This document shows positions 8,123 through 15,990 of a DNA stretch of 64,000 nucleotides, piece after piece. The DNA comes from DAIMFL01 sp964372215 (GTDB lineage Bacteria > Pseudomonadota > Alphaproteobacteria > Dongiales > Dongiaceae): positions 62,001-126,000 of the forward strand of contig CAYJQC010000004.1 of NCBI GenBank assembly GCA_964372215.1, given 5' to 3'. The position numbers and the translations under genes are program-made. The notes beneath the pieces are model-generated. The model had not been told where the DNA came from and made no database searches. It saw only the letters and a program-made list of their open reading frames with translations. Position 1 is the first letter of the stretch, and each line of letters begins with the position of its first letter.

Positions 8123-9259
8123 TTAGAGCGCGGCGGCGGCCTTGAACCTGGTCAGGATGCCGACGCGGCGGTCATAGGTCTCGTTGCGCAGCGTGCGTTC
8201 GCCGAGCGCGATCGCCTCCGGCGGCGGGAAGATCAGGGGATCGTTCGCCACGTCCGGACTCAGATGCGCCTCGGAGCCGGTGATTGGGCTCAGGAATCCG
8301 GTATAGGTGATTTCGCGCGCCGCCACCTCGGGATCGAGTACGAAGTTGATCCAGGAATGGGCCGCCTGCGGGTGCTGGCCGCCGACCGGCAGGTGGTAAC
8401 TGTCGAGCCAGGATTCAGTCTTAGGCTCGGGATAGACGAAGACGAGGTTGGGATTCTTCGACGAATCGATTGCCTGCTTCGCGTTGCCGTTCCAGCACTG
8501 CGCCAGGATCACCGTGCCCGACGCCACGTCCTGCACCGGATAGGAGTTGAACAGCTTGATGTGCTTGCCCAGCCCCTCTACCCCGGCCTCCACGTCCTTC
8601 AACATCGCCTCATTCGTGGTGTTCCAGGATTCGCCCTTGGACCAGAACAGTGGCGCGATGGCGAGCGCGTCATCGAGCAGCGAGGTCCGGCCGCTTGCCT
8701 CGTTGCGGACTGCCTCGAGGAAATCACCCCAGCTCTTCATCGGCCGCGTGATCACGGACTTGTCGTAGATGAAGCCTTCCGAGCCCCAGCTCTTGGGCAC
8801 CGAATAGGCGTTGTCCGGATCGAACTCCGGATGGGCGATCTCCGGGCGGATATTGCCGATGTTGGGAATCAGCGACTTGTCGAGCTTCTGGATCAGGCCG
8901 CCGCTGATCAACAGCGGCATCATGAAGTCGGTGTTCATGCCGAGATCGTAGCCGCTGTTGCCGGCCGCGAGCTGCAGCTTCGAGTACATCTCGTCGTTGC
9001 TGGCGTATGAATCGTAGATCAACCGGCTGTGGTTGGTTTCCTCCCACGCCGTGATGTTGTCCGGGCTTATGTAGTCCGCCCAACCCATCATGCTGAGCTG
9101 GTCCTCGACCTCGGCGTAGGCACGGCCGCCGAACATGCCGAAGGCGGCGGCGCCGGCCAGTCCCGCCGTACCGCGCAGCACGCTGCGCCGGCTCAAGCCG
9201 CGGCCTCGCAAGCCCCGATTGATCGAACGCCAGTGCGGTAGAATTCCCATTCCAGTCAT
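8123..9259 (-). CDS. Tat-exported polyamine-type substrate-binding protein (PotD-like)
   Basis: 378 aa. The N-terminus carries a twin-arginine signal, LSRRSVLRGTAGLAGAAAFG, followed by a cleavage region around AYAEVEDQ. The mature protein begins LSMMGWADYISPDNITAWEE, the typical start of PotD/PotF-like proteins (family-1 fold, periplasmic). It binds the cargo and delivers it to the permease pair. The ATG at 9259 has GGGAG eight bases upstream; a second in-frame ATG at 9250 is an alternative. It is the first transport gene of the operon and lies 196 bases downstream of the GntR-family regulator on the same strand. Tat export suggests that folding occurs before secretion. Confidence 0.9.
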   Translation of the reverse strand: MTGMGILPHWRSINRGLRGRGLSRRSVLRGTAGLAGAAAFGMFGGRAYAEVEDQLSMMGWADYISPDNITAWEETNHSRLIYDSYASNDEMYSKLQLAAGNSGYDLGMNTDFMMPLLISGGLIQKLDKSLIPNIGNIRPEIAHPEFDPDNAYSVPKSWGSEGFIYDKSVITRPMKSWGDFLEAVRNEASGRTSLLDDALAIAPLFWSKGESWNTTNEAMLKDVEAGVEGLGKHIKLFNSYPVQDVASGTVILAQCWNGNAKQAIDSSKNPNLVFVYPEPKTESWLDSYHLPVGGQHPQAAHSWINFVLDPEVAAREITYTGFLSPITGSEAHLSPDVANDPLIFPPPEAIALGERTLRNETYDRRVGILTRFKAAAAL

Positions 9260-9455
9260 CGCAATCTCCCATCCGTGCCACAACTCAGGTCCAGTACCAC
9301 AGACGGCCGAGCACAGTTTGCCGTCGTGGTTGTCCAATGGAAGGATACCAGGTTCATGCGCCAGTTTCCGAGCGGCAGCGGGCCCGGGTGCCGGCCGGAC
9401 GCGGGCGCCGACTGTGCAGCCGGCCCGGCCGCCAGGTGGGTTGCGCCCGACGTCG

Positions 9456-10370
9456 TCATGGCCTTGCCTCGGGCGCCGGCGTCGCGTCGGTGCGGATTGC
9501 CGCCATGTCTCCCTCGAAATGCCGGGTGGCGCGTCCGTCGGATTGCGACAGGTGCCGGCGCAGCAGCGCCGCCGCCCAGTCCCGCTCGCCGGCTTCGAGG
9601 GCGTCGATGATCTCCAGGTGTTCCTCGAACGATCGACGCACGTTCTTTAGCCGCACCCGGCCGAGATACTCGGACAATCGCCGGATGTTGGTCTGGGTGC
9701 GGATGATCTCGATGAAGAAGCGATTGCCGGTGAACTCCGCGAGTGCCTGATGAAAGCGGGCGTCGAGGGCGAAGGTCTCGTCGAATGACGTCTCCGGCGA
9801 CAGCTCGGAGAGCATGGATTCGTGGTCGCGCCGCAGCCCCGCCAAACGCATCGGATCGAAACTGAATCTGGGGTCCGCTATGTAGCTGGGCTCCAGCAGC
9901 GCGCGGAGCTGATAGCCTTCGCGCAGGATCTCCAGGCTGAATTCGACGAACAGCCAGCCGCGACCGAGCGACGGCGTTGCCAGTCCTTCCCGATTCAGCT
10001 GGCGCAGCGCGGCGCCGAGTTCGCCACGGTCGACATCGTATCGGCGCATCAGCGCGCTTTCGCTGAACGGGCCGGAGAGCACGCCCTGGGCCATGTCGTC
10101 GACGATGCGGTCGTACAGCCGAGCGCTGCCGGTCCGCGGCGTCGACTCGTGCCGGCCAGCGCGCTTGACGAAGTAGCCCCGGTTGTGCCGCAGTTCGAGC
10201 AGGCCCTGGTGCGCCAGATGGTCGAAGGCGGCTTGCACCGGGGTGCGCGACACGCCGAGATCGCGGGCGAAGGAATCGAGATTCACCCGCGCCCCGGCGG
10301 CGAGGTCGCGTGCCGCGATGTGCTCCGTCACTGTCTCGACGATCCTGGCCTGCAGTTCGGATCTCAGCAC
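9456..10370 (-). CDS. GntR-family (FCD-like) transcriptional regulator with two winged-helix segments
   Basis: About 304 aa. The N-terminal winged helix (QARIVETVTEHI to LLELRHNRGYFVKRAG) contains the GntR recognition helix SRTPVQAAFDHL. A second winged-helix-like segment follows (LYDRIVDDMAQGV to LATPSLGRGW). The helical effector domain then reads RALLEPSYIADPRF, ARFHQALAEFTGNRFF and HLEIIDALEAGERDWA, as in FCD proteins. A GTG at 10370 with GGAG eight bases upstream gives the standard length. The ATG at 10445 would lie inside the likely operator (10435-10449), so it is disfavoured. The gene is divergent from the amidase and upstream of the polyamine-type importer, so it probably controls both. 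Confidence 0.82.
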   Translation of the reverse strand: MLRSELQARIVETVTEHIAARDLAAGARVNLDSFARDLGVSRTPVQAAFDHLAHQGLLELRHNRGYFVKRAGRHESTPRTGSARLYDRIVDDMAQGVLSGPFSESALMRRYDVDRGELGAALRQLNREGLATPSLGRGWLFVEFSLEILREGYQLRALLEPSYIADPRFSFDPMRLAGLRRDHESMLSELSPETSFDETFALDARFHQALAEFTGNRFFIEIIRTQTNIRRLSEYLGRVRLKNVRRSFEEHLEIIDALEAGERDWAAALLRRHLSQSDGRATRHFEGDMAAIRTDATPAPEARP

Positions 10371-10434
10371 CCGGCCACTCCTGCGTCCCGTCCTCGCGCA
10401 CCCTGCGCCGACGAAACGCAACGATAAATCCGAT

Positions 10435-10449
10435 TTACATGGCATACAA
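10435..10449. promoter_or_regulatory. Predicted FCD/GntR operator between the regulator and the amidase
   Basis: TTACATGGCATACAA is an imperfect dyad of form TTnnATGnCATnnAA centred on 10442. This is the size and symmetry expected for an FCD-type GntR dimer. It lies in the short divergent gap between the regulator (start 10370) and the amidase (start 10549), in a locally AT-richer patch. Autoregulation plus control of the amidase is inferred, not shown. Confidence 0.4.
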
Positions 10450-10548
10450 GTGCACTTAGCCTCGATGCACGTTGAGGCATGTTCATTTTGCTGGCAAGAA
10501 AATGGAAGCACGCGCGTCGGCGGCCCGGCCGGCGGGATGGGGGGCCGC

Positions 10549-11976
10549 ATGAATCTCGCCGACTATGCTGCGCAGGATGGCACGGGCCTGGCAGGCCTCG
10601 TCTCGTCGCGCGCGGTGACCCCTCGCGAACTCGGCGAGGCGATGCTGGGTGCGATCGAGGCGGTCGATCCGCAGCTCAACGCCGTGATCGAGACCTTCCC
10701 GGATCGGCTCCCGGCGCAGGACGCCCGGTTCGACGGCCCGTTCGGCGGCGTGCCGTTCCTGATCAAGGACGTGCCGATGGAAGCCGGCGTGGCGAGCGAG
10801 CTCGGCTCCCAGATCGCCCGCGGCTTCACGCTGCATCACGATCAGGAGGTGATGCGGCGCCTGCGCCGGGCCGGCTTCGTCAATCTCGGCCGCACCACCA
10901 CCTCGGAGCTGGCGCTGGCGGCCCTGACCGTCAGCCGCGCGACCGGCGTGACGCGCAACCCGTGGGACCCCACCCGTTCCACCGCCGGTTCCAGCGGCGG
11001 CGCCGCTTCCATGGTGGCCGCCGGCGTGTTGCCGGTTGCCCACGCCGCCGATGGCGGCGGCTCGATCCGCAACCCGGCGTCGTTCTGCGGCCTGGTCGGG
11101 CTGAAGCCGACGCGCGGCCGGGTCTCGGCGGCGCCGGACTGGGGCCAGTGCATGAGCGGCATGTCGGTGAACTTCGTGCTGACGCGCAGTGTCCGCGACT
11201 GCGCCGCCTGTCTCGACGCGCTGGCCGGTCCGGTTCCCGGCGACCCCTATGTCATCGCCCCGGCGGCGACGCCCTATCACGCGGCGACCGCCACGCCGCC
11301 GCAGCGCCTGCGCATCGCGCTCAACGACCGCGTCTGGTCGGGGTTGCCCCTCGACCCTCAGGTGCGGGCAGCGCTGCAGCGCACCGGCCGCCTCCTCGAA
11401 TCCCTTGGCCATCGGGTCGAGGAGGCCTCGCCCGACTTCGACTACGAGCCCTATCTGGAGGCCCAGACCCGCCTCTGGGCCGGGTACATCGCCCAGGCGA
11501 TCGACGACATTGCCCGGCACACCGGCCGCGCGCCGACTTTCGAAACGTTGCAGAGCACGACGCTGGCGCTGTACGAGGACGGCGCGCGGCTGTCAGCCGT
11601 CGACTTCATCGAGGCCGAGCTGCGCTACAACACGACCGCCCGGCAGGTGGCCCGGCTGTTCGAGAGCTACGACCTGCTGGTCACGCCAACCTGCACGGTG
11701 ACGCCCTTGCCGATCGACGCGGTCGATCTCGACCGGCCGGGGGCGACGAGCCGCGACCTGTTCGATCATCTGGCGCCGATCGAGACCTTCACCGCGCTGT
11801 TCAACGCTACCGGCCAGCCGGCATTGTCGGTGCCGCTGATGCAAAGCGGGGAGAGCCTGCCGATCGGCATCCAGTTAATAGGCCGCTTCGGCGCCGACGA
11901 CGTGGTGTTGTCGCTTGCGGCGGAGCTCGAGCAGGCCGTGCCGTGGCGCCGCCGGCCGCGTATCCGGGTCGGATAG
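10549..11976 (+). CDS. Amidase (amidase signature family)
   Basis: 475 aa, normal for the family. The Ser-cisSer-Lys triad is visible: Lys73 in FLIKDVP, cis-Ser148 in the STAGSSGGAAS signature and the nucleophile Ser172 in DGGGSIRNPASF. It hydrolyses a carboxamide to acid and ammonia in the cytoplasm. The start is the ATG at 10549 after a G-rich stretch, which places the family N-terminus MNLADYAAQD correctly. The frame is open further upstream but runs into the regulator's gene. Divergence from the GntR-family regulator and proximity to a polyamine/opine-type importer suggest it deamidates the imported compound. The substrate is unknown; GatA is unlikely because no GatB/GatC lies nearby. Confidence 0.9.
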   Translation: MNLADYAAQDGTGLAGLVSSRAVTPRELGEAMLGAIEAVDPQLNAVIETFPDRLPAQDARFDGPFGGVPFLIKDVPMEAGVASELGSQIARGFTLHHDQEVMRRLRRAGFVNLGRTTTSELALAALTVSRATGVTRNPWDPTRSTAGSSGGAASMVAAGVLPVAHAADGGGSIRNPASFCGLVGLKPTRGRVSAAPDWGQCMSGMSVNFVLTRSVRDCAACLDALAGPVPGDPYVIAPAATPYHAATATPPQRLRIALNDRVWSGLPLDPQVRAALQRTGRLLESLGHRVEEASPDFDYEPYLEAQTRLWAGYIAQAIDDIARHTGRAPTFETLQSTTLALYEDGARLSAVDFIEAELRYNTTARQVARLFESYDLLVTPTCTVTPLPIDAVDLDRPGATSRDLFDHLAPIETFTALFNATGQPALSVPLMQSGESLPIGIQLIGRFGADDVVLSLAAELEQAVPWRRRPRIRVG

Positions 11977-11997
11977 CCAATCGCCGCCGCCGCTTCC

Positions 11998-12028
11998 CGC
12001 CGAGCACGCGCCGCCGCTGTGTTCGGCG
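11998..12028. terminator. Hairpin in the convergent gap between amidase and the eCIS operon
   Basis: CGCCGAGCAC (11998-12007) can pair with GTGTTCGGCG (12019-12028), with one G-U pair and an 11-base loop. The gap separates the plus-strand amidase (ends 11976) from the last minus-strand eCIS gene (ends 12129), where termination of both would be expected. There is no T-run on either side, so this is a weak call. Confidence 0.25.
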
Positions 12029-12128
12029 ATCTGCGCAGGGCAGGACGGCACCGATCCGTGGCGCATGCCAAGGCCTTGTCATGCGGGTCCGCATTCCAGC
12101 GCTGCCGAGCTTGACCCGATCGGCCTCC

Positions 12129-12653
12129 TCAGCCGCGCCGCTTTTCCAGTTCGGCGAGTTCCTTCGACAACTGAGCCCGGCCCTGTTCGAGGGATCGCAG
12201 GAGCTGCTCGCCATCGGCTGCCTGCTGCTTCAGTTCCGCCTCGAGGGTGCCCAGCATCTCGCCTACCTGCGGAGGCTGGCGGCCGGCGAGGGCCTTCACG
12301 TCGCGCGACTTGATCAGTTTCTGGCTTTCCGCCACGGCCTCCAGGTCGCGCTTGGCGGCCACCATGGTCTCCTCGGTGACGTCGTCGAGGGCGCCGCGCA
12401 GCGCCGTGGCGAGGGCCGAAAACGCCTCGTCGGCCGGGGTCGCAGCTGCGGCGCGCGCCAGCCCGGGGACCTCGGGCACCACGACCACGGTCCCCGCCGG
12501 TACGACCGACAGATCGGCGAGGTGCGGATTGGCCGCTACCAGCGCCGCCTCGGCTCGCCTGCGCGCCGCAACCGATCCCGCGCCTTCGATCTTGTAGGAG
12601 CGGCTGACGACGGCCGACATCTTGGCATCCTTGTCCAGCGTGACGATTTGCAT
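12129..12653 (-). CDS. Small LysM-like / coiled-coil protein at the end of the eCIS operon
   Basis: 174 aa, no export signal. Residues about 15-65 resemble a LysM-type module (YKIEGAGSVAARRRAEAALVA, then NPHLADLSVVPAGTVVVVPE). The rest is an acidic, Ala/Glu/Leu-rich helix that likely forms a coiled coil (EAELKQQAADGEQLLRSLEQ to LSKELAELEKRRG). The start at 12653 is supported by GGAGGACACGGG. It follows the DUF6519 gene by 34 bases and is the last gene in the cluster. LysM-like modules in phage tails and eCIS usually act as assembly connectors. It may be a structural or assembly protein, but I cannot assign it to a named eCIS component. Confidence 0.65.
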   Translation of the reverse strand: MQIVTLDKDAKMSAVVSRSYKIEGAGSVAARRRAEAALVAANPHLADLSVVPAGTVVVVPEVPGLARAAAATPADEAFSALATALRGALDDVTEETMVAAKRDLEAVAESQKLIKSRDVKALAGRQPPQVGEMLGTLEAELKQQAADGEQLLRSLEQGRAQLSKELAELEKRRG

Positions 12654-12687
12654 CCCGTGTCCTCCGGTGAGCGGTCGTGCCCAGCCT

Positions 12688-15600
12688 TCACTGCGACAGA
12701 ACGTTCAGAGCGCTCCAGGGCGCCGGCAAGGCGTTCCCGCGAATCCGGATGTTGCCGAAGCTGAGATTGCCGACGACGGTGAAGGCCTGCGCGTCGATGT
12801 CCATGGCATCCTGATCTGAGGGCCGGCGCACGGTGTTGCTGGTGGCGATGACGGCACGCCCCGCCAAGCTCACAATGTTTCTCGCGCGGCCGTCCTGGCT
12901 CAGGAAGCACTGGTTGCTGCTGAAGCTGCAGCTGTCGGCCGAATCGACCCGTACGATCGGTGCGCCGCCGGCCCAGGACAGGAAATGGTTGCCCTGCACG
13001 CCCAGATGTGTCCGCGTGGCCACGGCAAGCGCGCGGATCCTGCGACGGTCGATGGAGAATCCGATGGTTTCGGCGACCAGGAAGAATGGCGTTTCCATCA
13101 CCGCGGCGCCGGACGCGGTGCCGACGACTGCGAGCTGGGCGCCGACGCGCAGCGCATACCATTCCAGAGGCGTGCCTTCGTCTTCTTCCCGTCCACGCCG
13201 CACCGCATTCGCGACGATCTGCACCGAGCCATAGGGCGGCAGAACGCGGATTCCCGCCGACCAGCCAATCGCCCGATTGGGCCCGATCCGCTCGACGTCG
13301 TTGCCGTCGAGATGGCTCGCGCCGCATCCGAGAATGTCGATCGCCAGCCGAGCCGGGCTCTGATTGGCGGCAGCCGCCAGGTCGTTGATGGCGTTGCCGG
13401 CAATCCGAAGCCGGGCGACCCGCACCATGCGCAGCGCCGCGATCGACTGGGCCTCGTTGTTGAAGGACGGAGCGATCTCCACGAGTTCATTGTTGTCGAC
13501 CGTGAGGCTTTCGGCCGCGCTCTCGCCATCCATCACGATGCCGCCGGTGCCGCAGCGCCGGATGATGTTCTGCTTGATCATCGCCGATCGGATCGGCTGG
13601 CGGATGGCAATGCCGCGGCCAGGCAGGCCGGCCACCCGATTGCTCAGGATCAGGCAGTCGCGTACGCCTTCCTTGTCCAGCCCCTGGACCAGCGCGATGC
13701 CGTCCCCGGCACCGCTGTCGGACGACGACGTCACGTCGTTGCCCTCGATCCGAGGAGCGTTGGTGCCGATCCTCATGCCGTCGCCCGAGACGCTGAGCAT
13801 GTTCGCAGTGACATCGAGACGCCCGCCCGACGCGACGGCGCCGGTGGCCACGAAGCCGCCATCGCTGCAGCCGTAGACCGCGTTGCCGGCAATCCTGGTA
13901 TCGCCGAGATGAAGGCTGACCCGGTCCAGGCTGACCCCGCGGCGCTGGCAGGCGAGCACGTTGTCGCGGATCGCCAGATTCATGGTGAGCAGGGCGGGAG
14001 CCTCGCCAGTATCCGGACCGGCGGCTGCATTGGCGATGCCGCTCGGCGCAAACACCACGTTCTCGACCAGGCTGACCGCGACAAGGTAGCCGGCGAGGCC
14101 GATCGCCGCCCCGCCGCCAGCCCGCCCGGCATATTGCAGGACGAAACAGCGCTGCACGGCGACGCCGAGGGAGTTCCGCAACAGAAAGCCGGGGCCGCCG
14201 CCGATCGTGCCGTTGCCGACGTCGGTAGCCGGCGGCACCAGGACTGCCAACGCGTCCACGCTGACACCGATGGCGCGCTGGATGCTGATCGCGGCGCCGC
14301 TGCCCATGAAGGACAGCATGGTGCGCCAGCCCTGGCCGACGAGGCGCACCGACTGTGCGCCGTCCAACTGCACCGGCGTCTGGCCGAGATTGTAGAGCCC
14401 GGCGTCGAGGCAAACGGTGCCGCCGGTCGACCGCACCTGGTCGACCGCCTGCTGGATGGTCAGGGTGCCGCTGTTGTGGCTCTCGGGTGTCACGCAGACC
14501 GAACAGCCGCAGCCCTGTCCGTCCCCGAACGCCGGCGGCCAGAACACCCGGCAATCGCTGGCGCCGTTGGGGAAGGTGACGACTGCCAGCCGGCAGTAGT
14601 GGTGATGGATACCGCGGGGCGGCGCGGCGTCCAGTTCCTCGACCGAGGCGTCGGCCGTGCGCGCCGCGAAGTTCCAGTAGTCTCCGACCCGGAAGCTGCC
14701 GGCGTCCTCGGCGAGGTCGAAGGTGATCTGCACGGCGTTTTCCAGGATGAGCGAAGTGCCCGGGGCAGGCACCGGGATGACACCCATGCTGCCCGGCGCG
14801 TCGAGATCGACCAGCAAGTTGCCGTCGACATCGCGCACGGCGCCGCGGTGGTCCCAGCGCCGCACCCGTGTACGGCGCAGGGCCAGGGTGTCGTCGTCGA
14901 CGCCCGAGGGAACCATGTCCGGCGGCAGCGGCTCGGTCAGGGTGATGCGCCGGGCACCGTCATCGACCGCCTTGACCTTGCGCATCTCGCCCGGCAGGCC
15001 GCCGAGTTCGCGCCAGTCGTCGGTCACCTCGACCCAGTCGCCGGGATTGAAGCGCAGCACCGAGTCGCGCCCGACCCGAACCACGGCCAGCACGTCGTTC
15101 GCCGGCAGGGCGGCGATATTGGTCGCGACCGTGGCATTGTCGCGCGACCACTTGAAGGTCGCCTCGCCGATGGGGCCGTCGTCGTGTATTTCGACGCGGT
15201 AGAGCTGGTTCTCCAGACCCTTGTATCCGCCGCTCGGCGGGACCAGACAGGGATCTTCGGGATCGTCGATCTGCACAGCTTTGCTGCTGAGCCGCCCGGC
15301 GGAAGGCCGAGTCGTCTCCAACCAGCCGGAAATCTGCGCATCCGGCGTCGCGCAGGTGACCCCGGTGCCGATATCGCCGAGCAGCTTGACCTGCCACACG
15401 GTCTGCAGCCGGGTTGTCGTGTCGACGCCGCCCAAGGCCTTTTCCAGGAGCCGGTCGTCCTCGACATAGGTGACCTCGCGCTGCCAGACGTCGAGATAGA
15501 CGAGGAACGGGCCGTCAGCTTCCGGCAGGTCGGGCGGATTCGGCAGATGGGGCTGGTCGGCGTAGTCGATGCTGTCGCTGCCGATCAACTCGGCCAGGAC

Positions 15601-15942
15601 GCCTGCCGGACGGCCATCGGCATCGATTTCAGCGAGATCGAAGGCGTAGGGCGGCGCGCCGTGGTTTTCCGCCAGCAGGCCGTGCACATAGATGCGGCCG
15701 CGCCCAATGGTGAGGGCCTTGGCGGCGCCACTGCCGCCGATGGCGATCTGAAAACCGGCCGGTGTTTCCTTCGGCACGACACAACGGCCGATGATGTCGA
15801 CGGTCTCGGCCCTCATGCGCCGCTCGGCGATGCTGCACAGCTCGTTCCAGTCGGCGTCGAGCGCCACCCGGCCCTGCTGCATCAGCACGCTGCTGAAATG
15901 CCGTCTCGGATCGAAGCTGTGTCGACTGTAGTCACCGCTCAC
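12688..15942 (-). CDS. DUF6519 protein with C-terminal parallel beta-helix, eCIS-associated
   Basis: 1084 aa. The N-terminus (MSGDYSRHSFDPRRHFSSVL, then QQGRVALDADWNE) is the DUF6519 signature, a domain typical of eCIS and related tail clusters. From roughly residue 480, after a Cys-rich hinge (GQGCGCSVCV), the sequence turns into repeated short strands with Asn/Gly ladders (IQQAVDQVRSTGGTVCLDAG, then many GN, NR and IxGN turns). This is the pattern of a right-handed pectin-lyase-like beta-helix. It is probably a baseplate-peripheral or receptor-contacting protein. No collagen-like or phage tail-fibre domain is present, so this and the preceding beta-helix protein are the best candidates for target binding. 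It starts 48 bases after the tail protein I gene ends. Confidence 0.75.
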   Translation of the reverse strand: MSGDYSRHSFDPRRHFSSVLMQQGRVALDADWNELCSIAERRMRAETVDIIGRCVVPKETPAGFQIAIGGSGAAKALTIGRGRIYVHGLLAENHGAPPYAFDLAEIDADGRPAGVLAELIGSDSIDYADQPHLPNPPDLPEADGPFLVYLDVWQREVTYVEDDRLLEKALGGVDTTTRLQTVWQVKLLGDIGTGVTCATPDAQISGWLETTRPSAGRLSSKAVQIDDPEDPCLVPPSGGYKGLENQLYRVEIHDDGPIGEATFKWSRDNATVATNIAALPANDVLAVVRVGRDSVLRFNPGDWVEVTDDWRELGGLPGEMRKVKAVDDGARRITLTEPLPPDMVPSGVDDDTLALRRTRVRRWDHRGAVRDVDGNLLVDLDAPGSMGVIPVPAPGTSLILENAVQITFDLAEDAGSFRVGDYWNFAARTADASVEELDAAPPRGIHHHYCRLAVVTFPNGASDCRVFWPPAFGDGQGCGCSVCVTPESHNSGTLTIQQAVDQVRSTGGTVCLDAGLYNLGQTPVQLDGAQSVRLVGQGWRTMLSFMGSGAAISIQRAIGVSVDALAVLVPPATDVGNGTIGGGPGFLLRNSLGVAVQRCFVLQYAGRAGGGAAIGLAGYLVAVSLVENVVFAPSGIANAAAGPDTGEAPALLTMNLAIRDNVLACQRRGVSLDRVSLHLGDTRIAGNAVYGCSDGGFVATGAVASGGRLDVTANMLSVSGDGMRIGTNAPRIEGNDVTSSSDSGAGDGIALVQGLDKEGVRDCLILSNRVAGLPGRGIAIRQPIRSAMIKQNIIRRCGTGGIVMDGESAAESLTVDNNELVEIAPSFNNEAQSIAALRMVRVARLRIAGNAINDLAAAANQSPARLAIDILGCGASHLDGNDVERIGPNRAIGWSAGIRVLPPYGSVQIVANAVRRGREEDEGTPLEWYALRVGAQLAVVGTASGAAVMETPFFLVAETIGFSIDRRRIRALAVATRTHLGVQGNHFLSWAGGAPIVRVDSADSCSFSSNQCFLSQDGRARNIVSLAGRAVIATSNTVRRPSDQDAMDIDAQAFTVVGNLSFGNIRIRGNALPAPWSALNVLSQ

Positions 15943-15990
15943 GATCGCTCTCCCTGGTTGATCGTTCCGGGCCGCTTGCCGGCCCGATGC

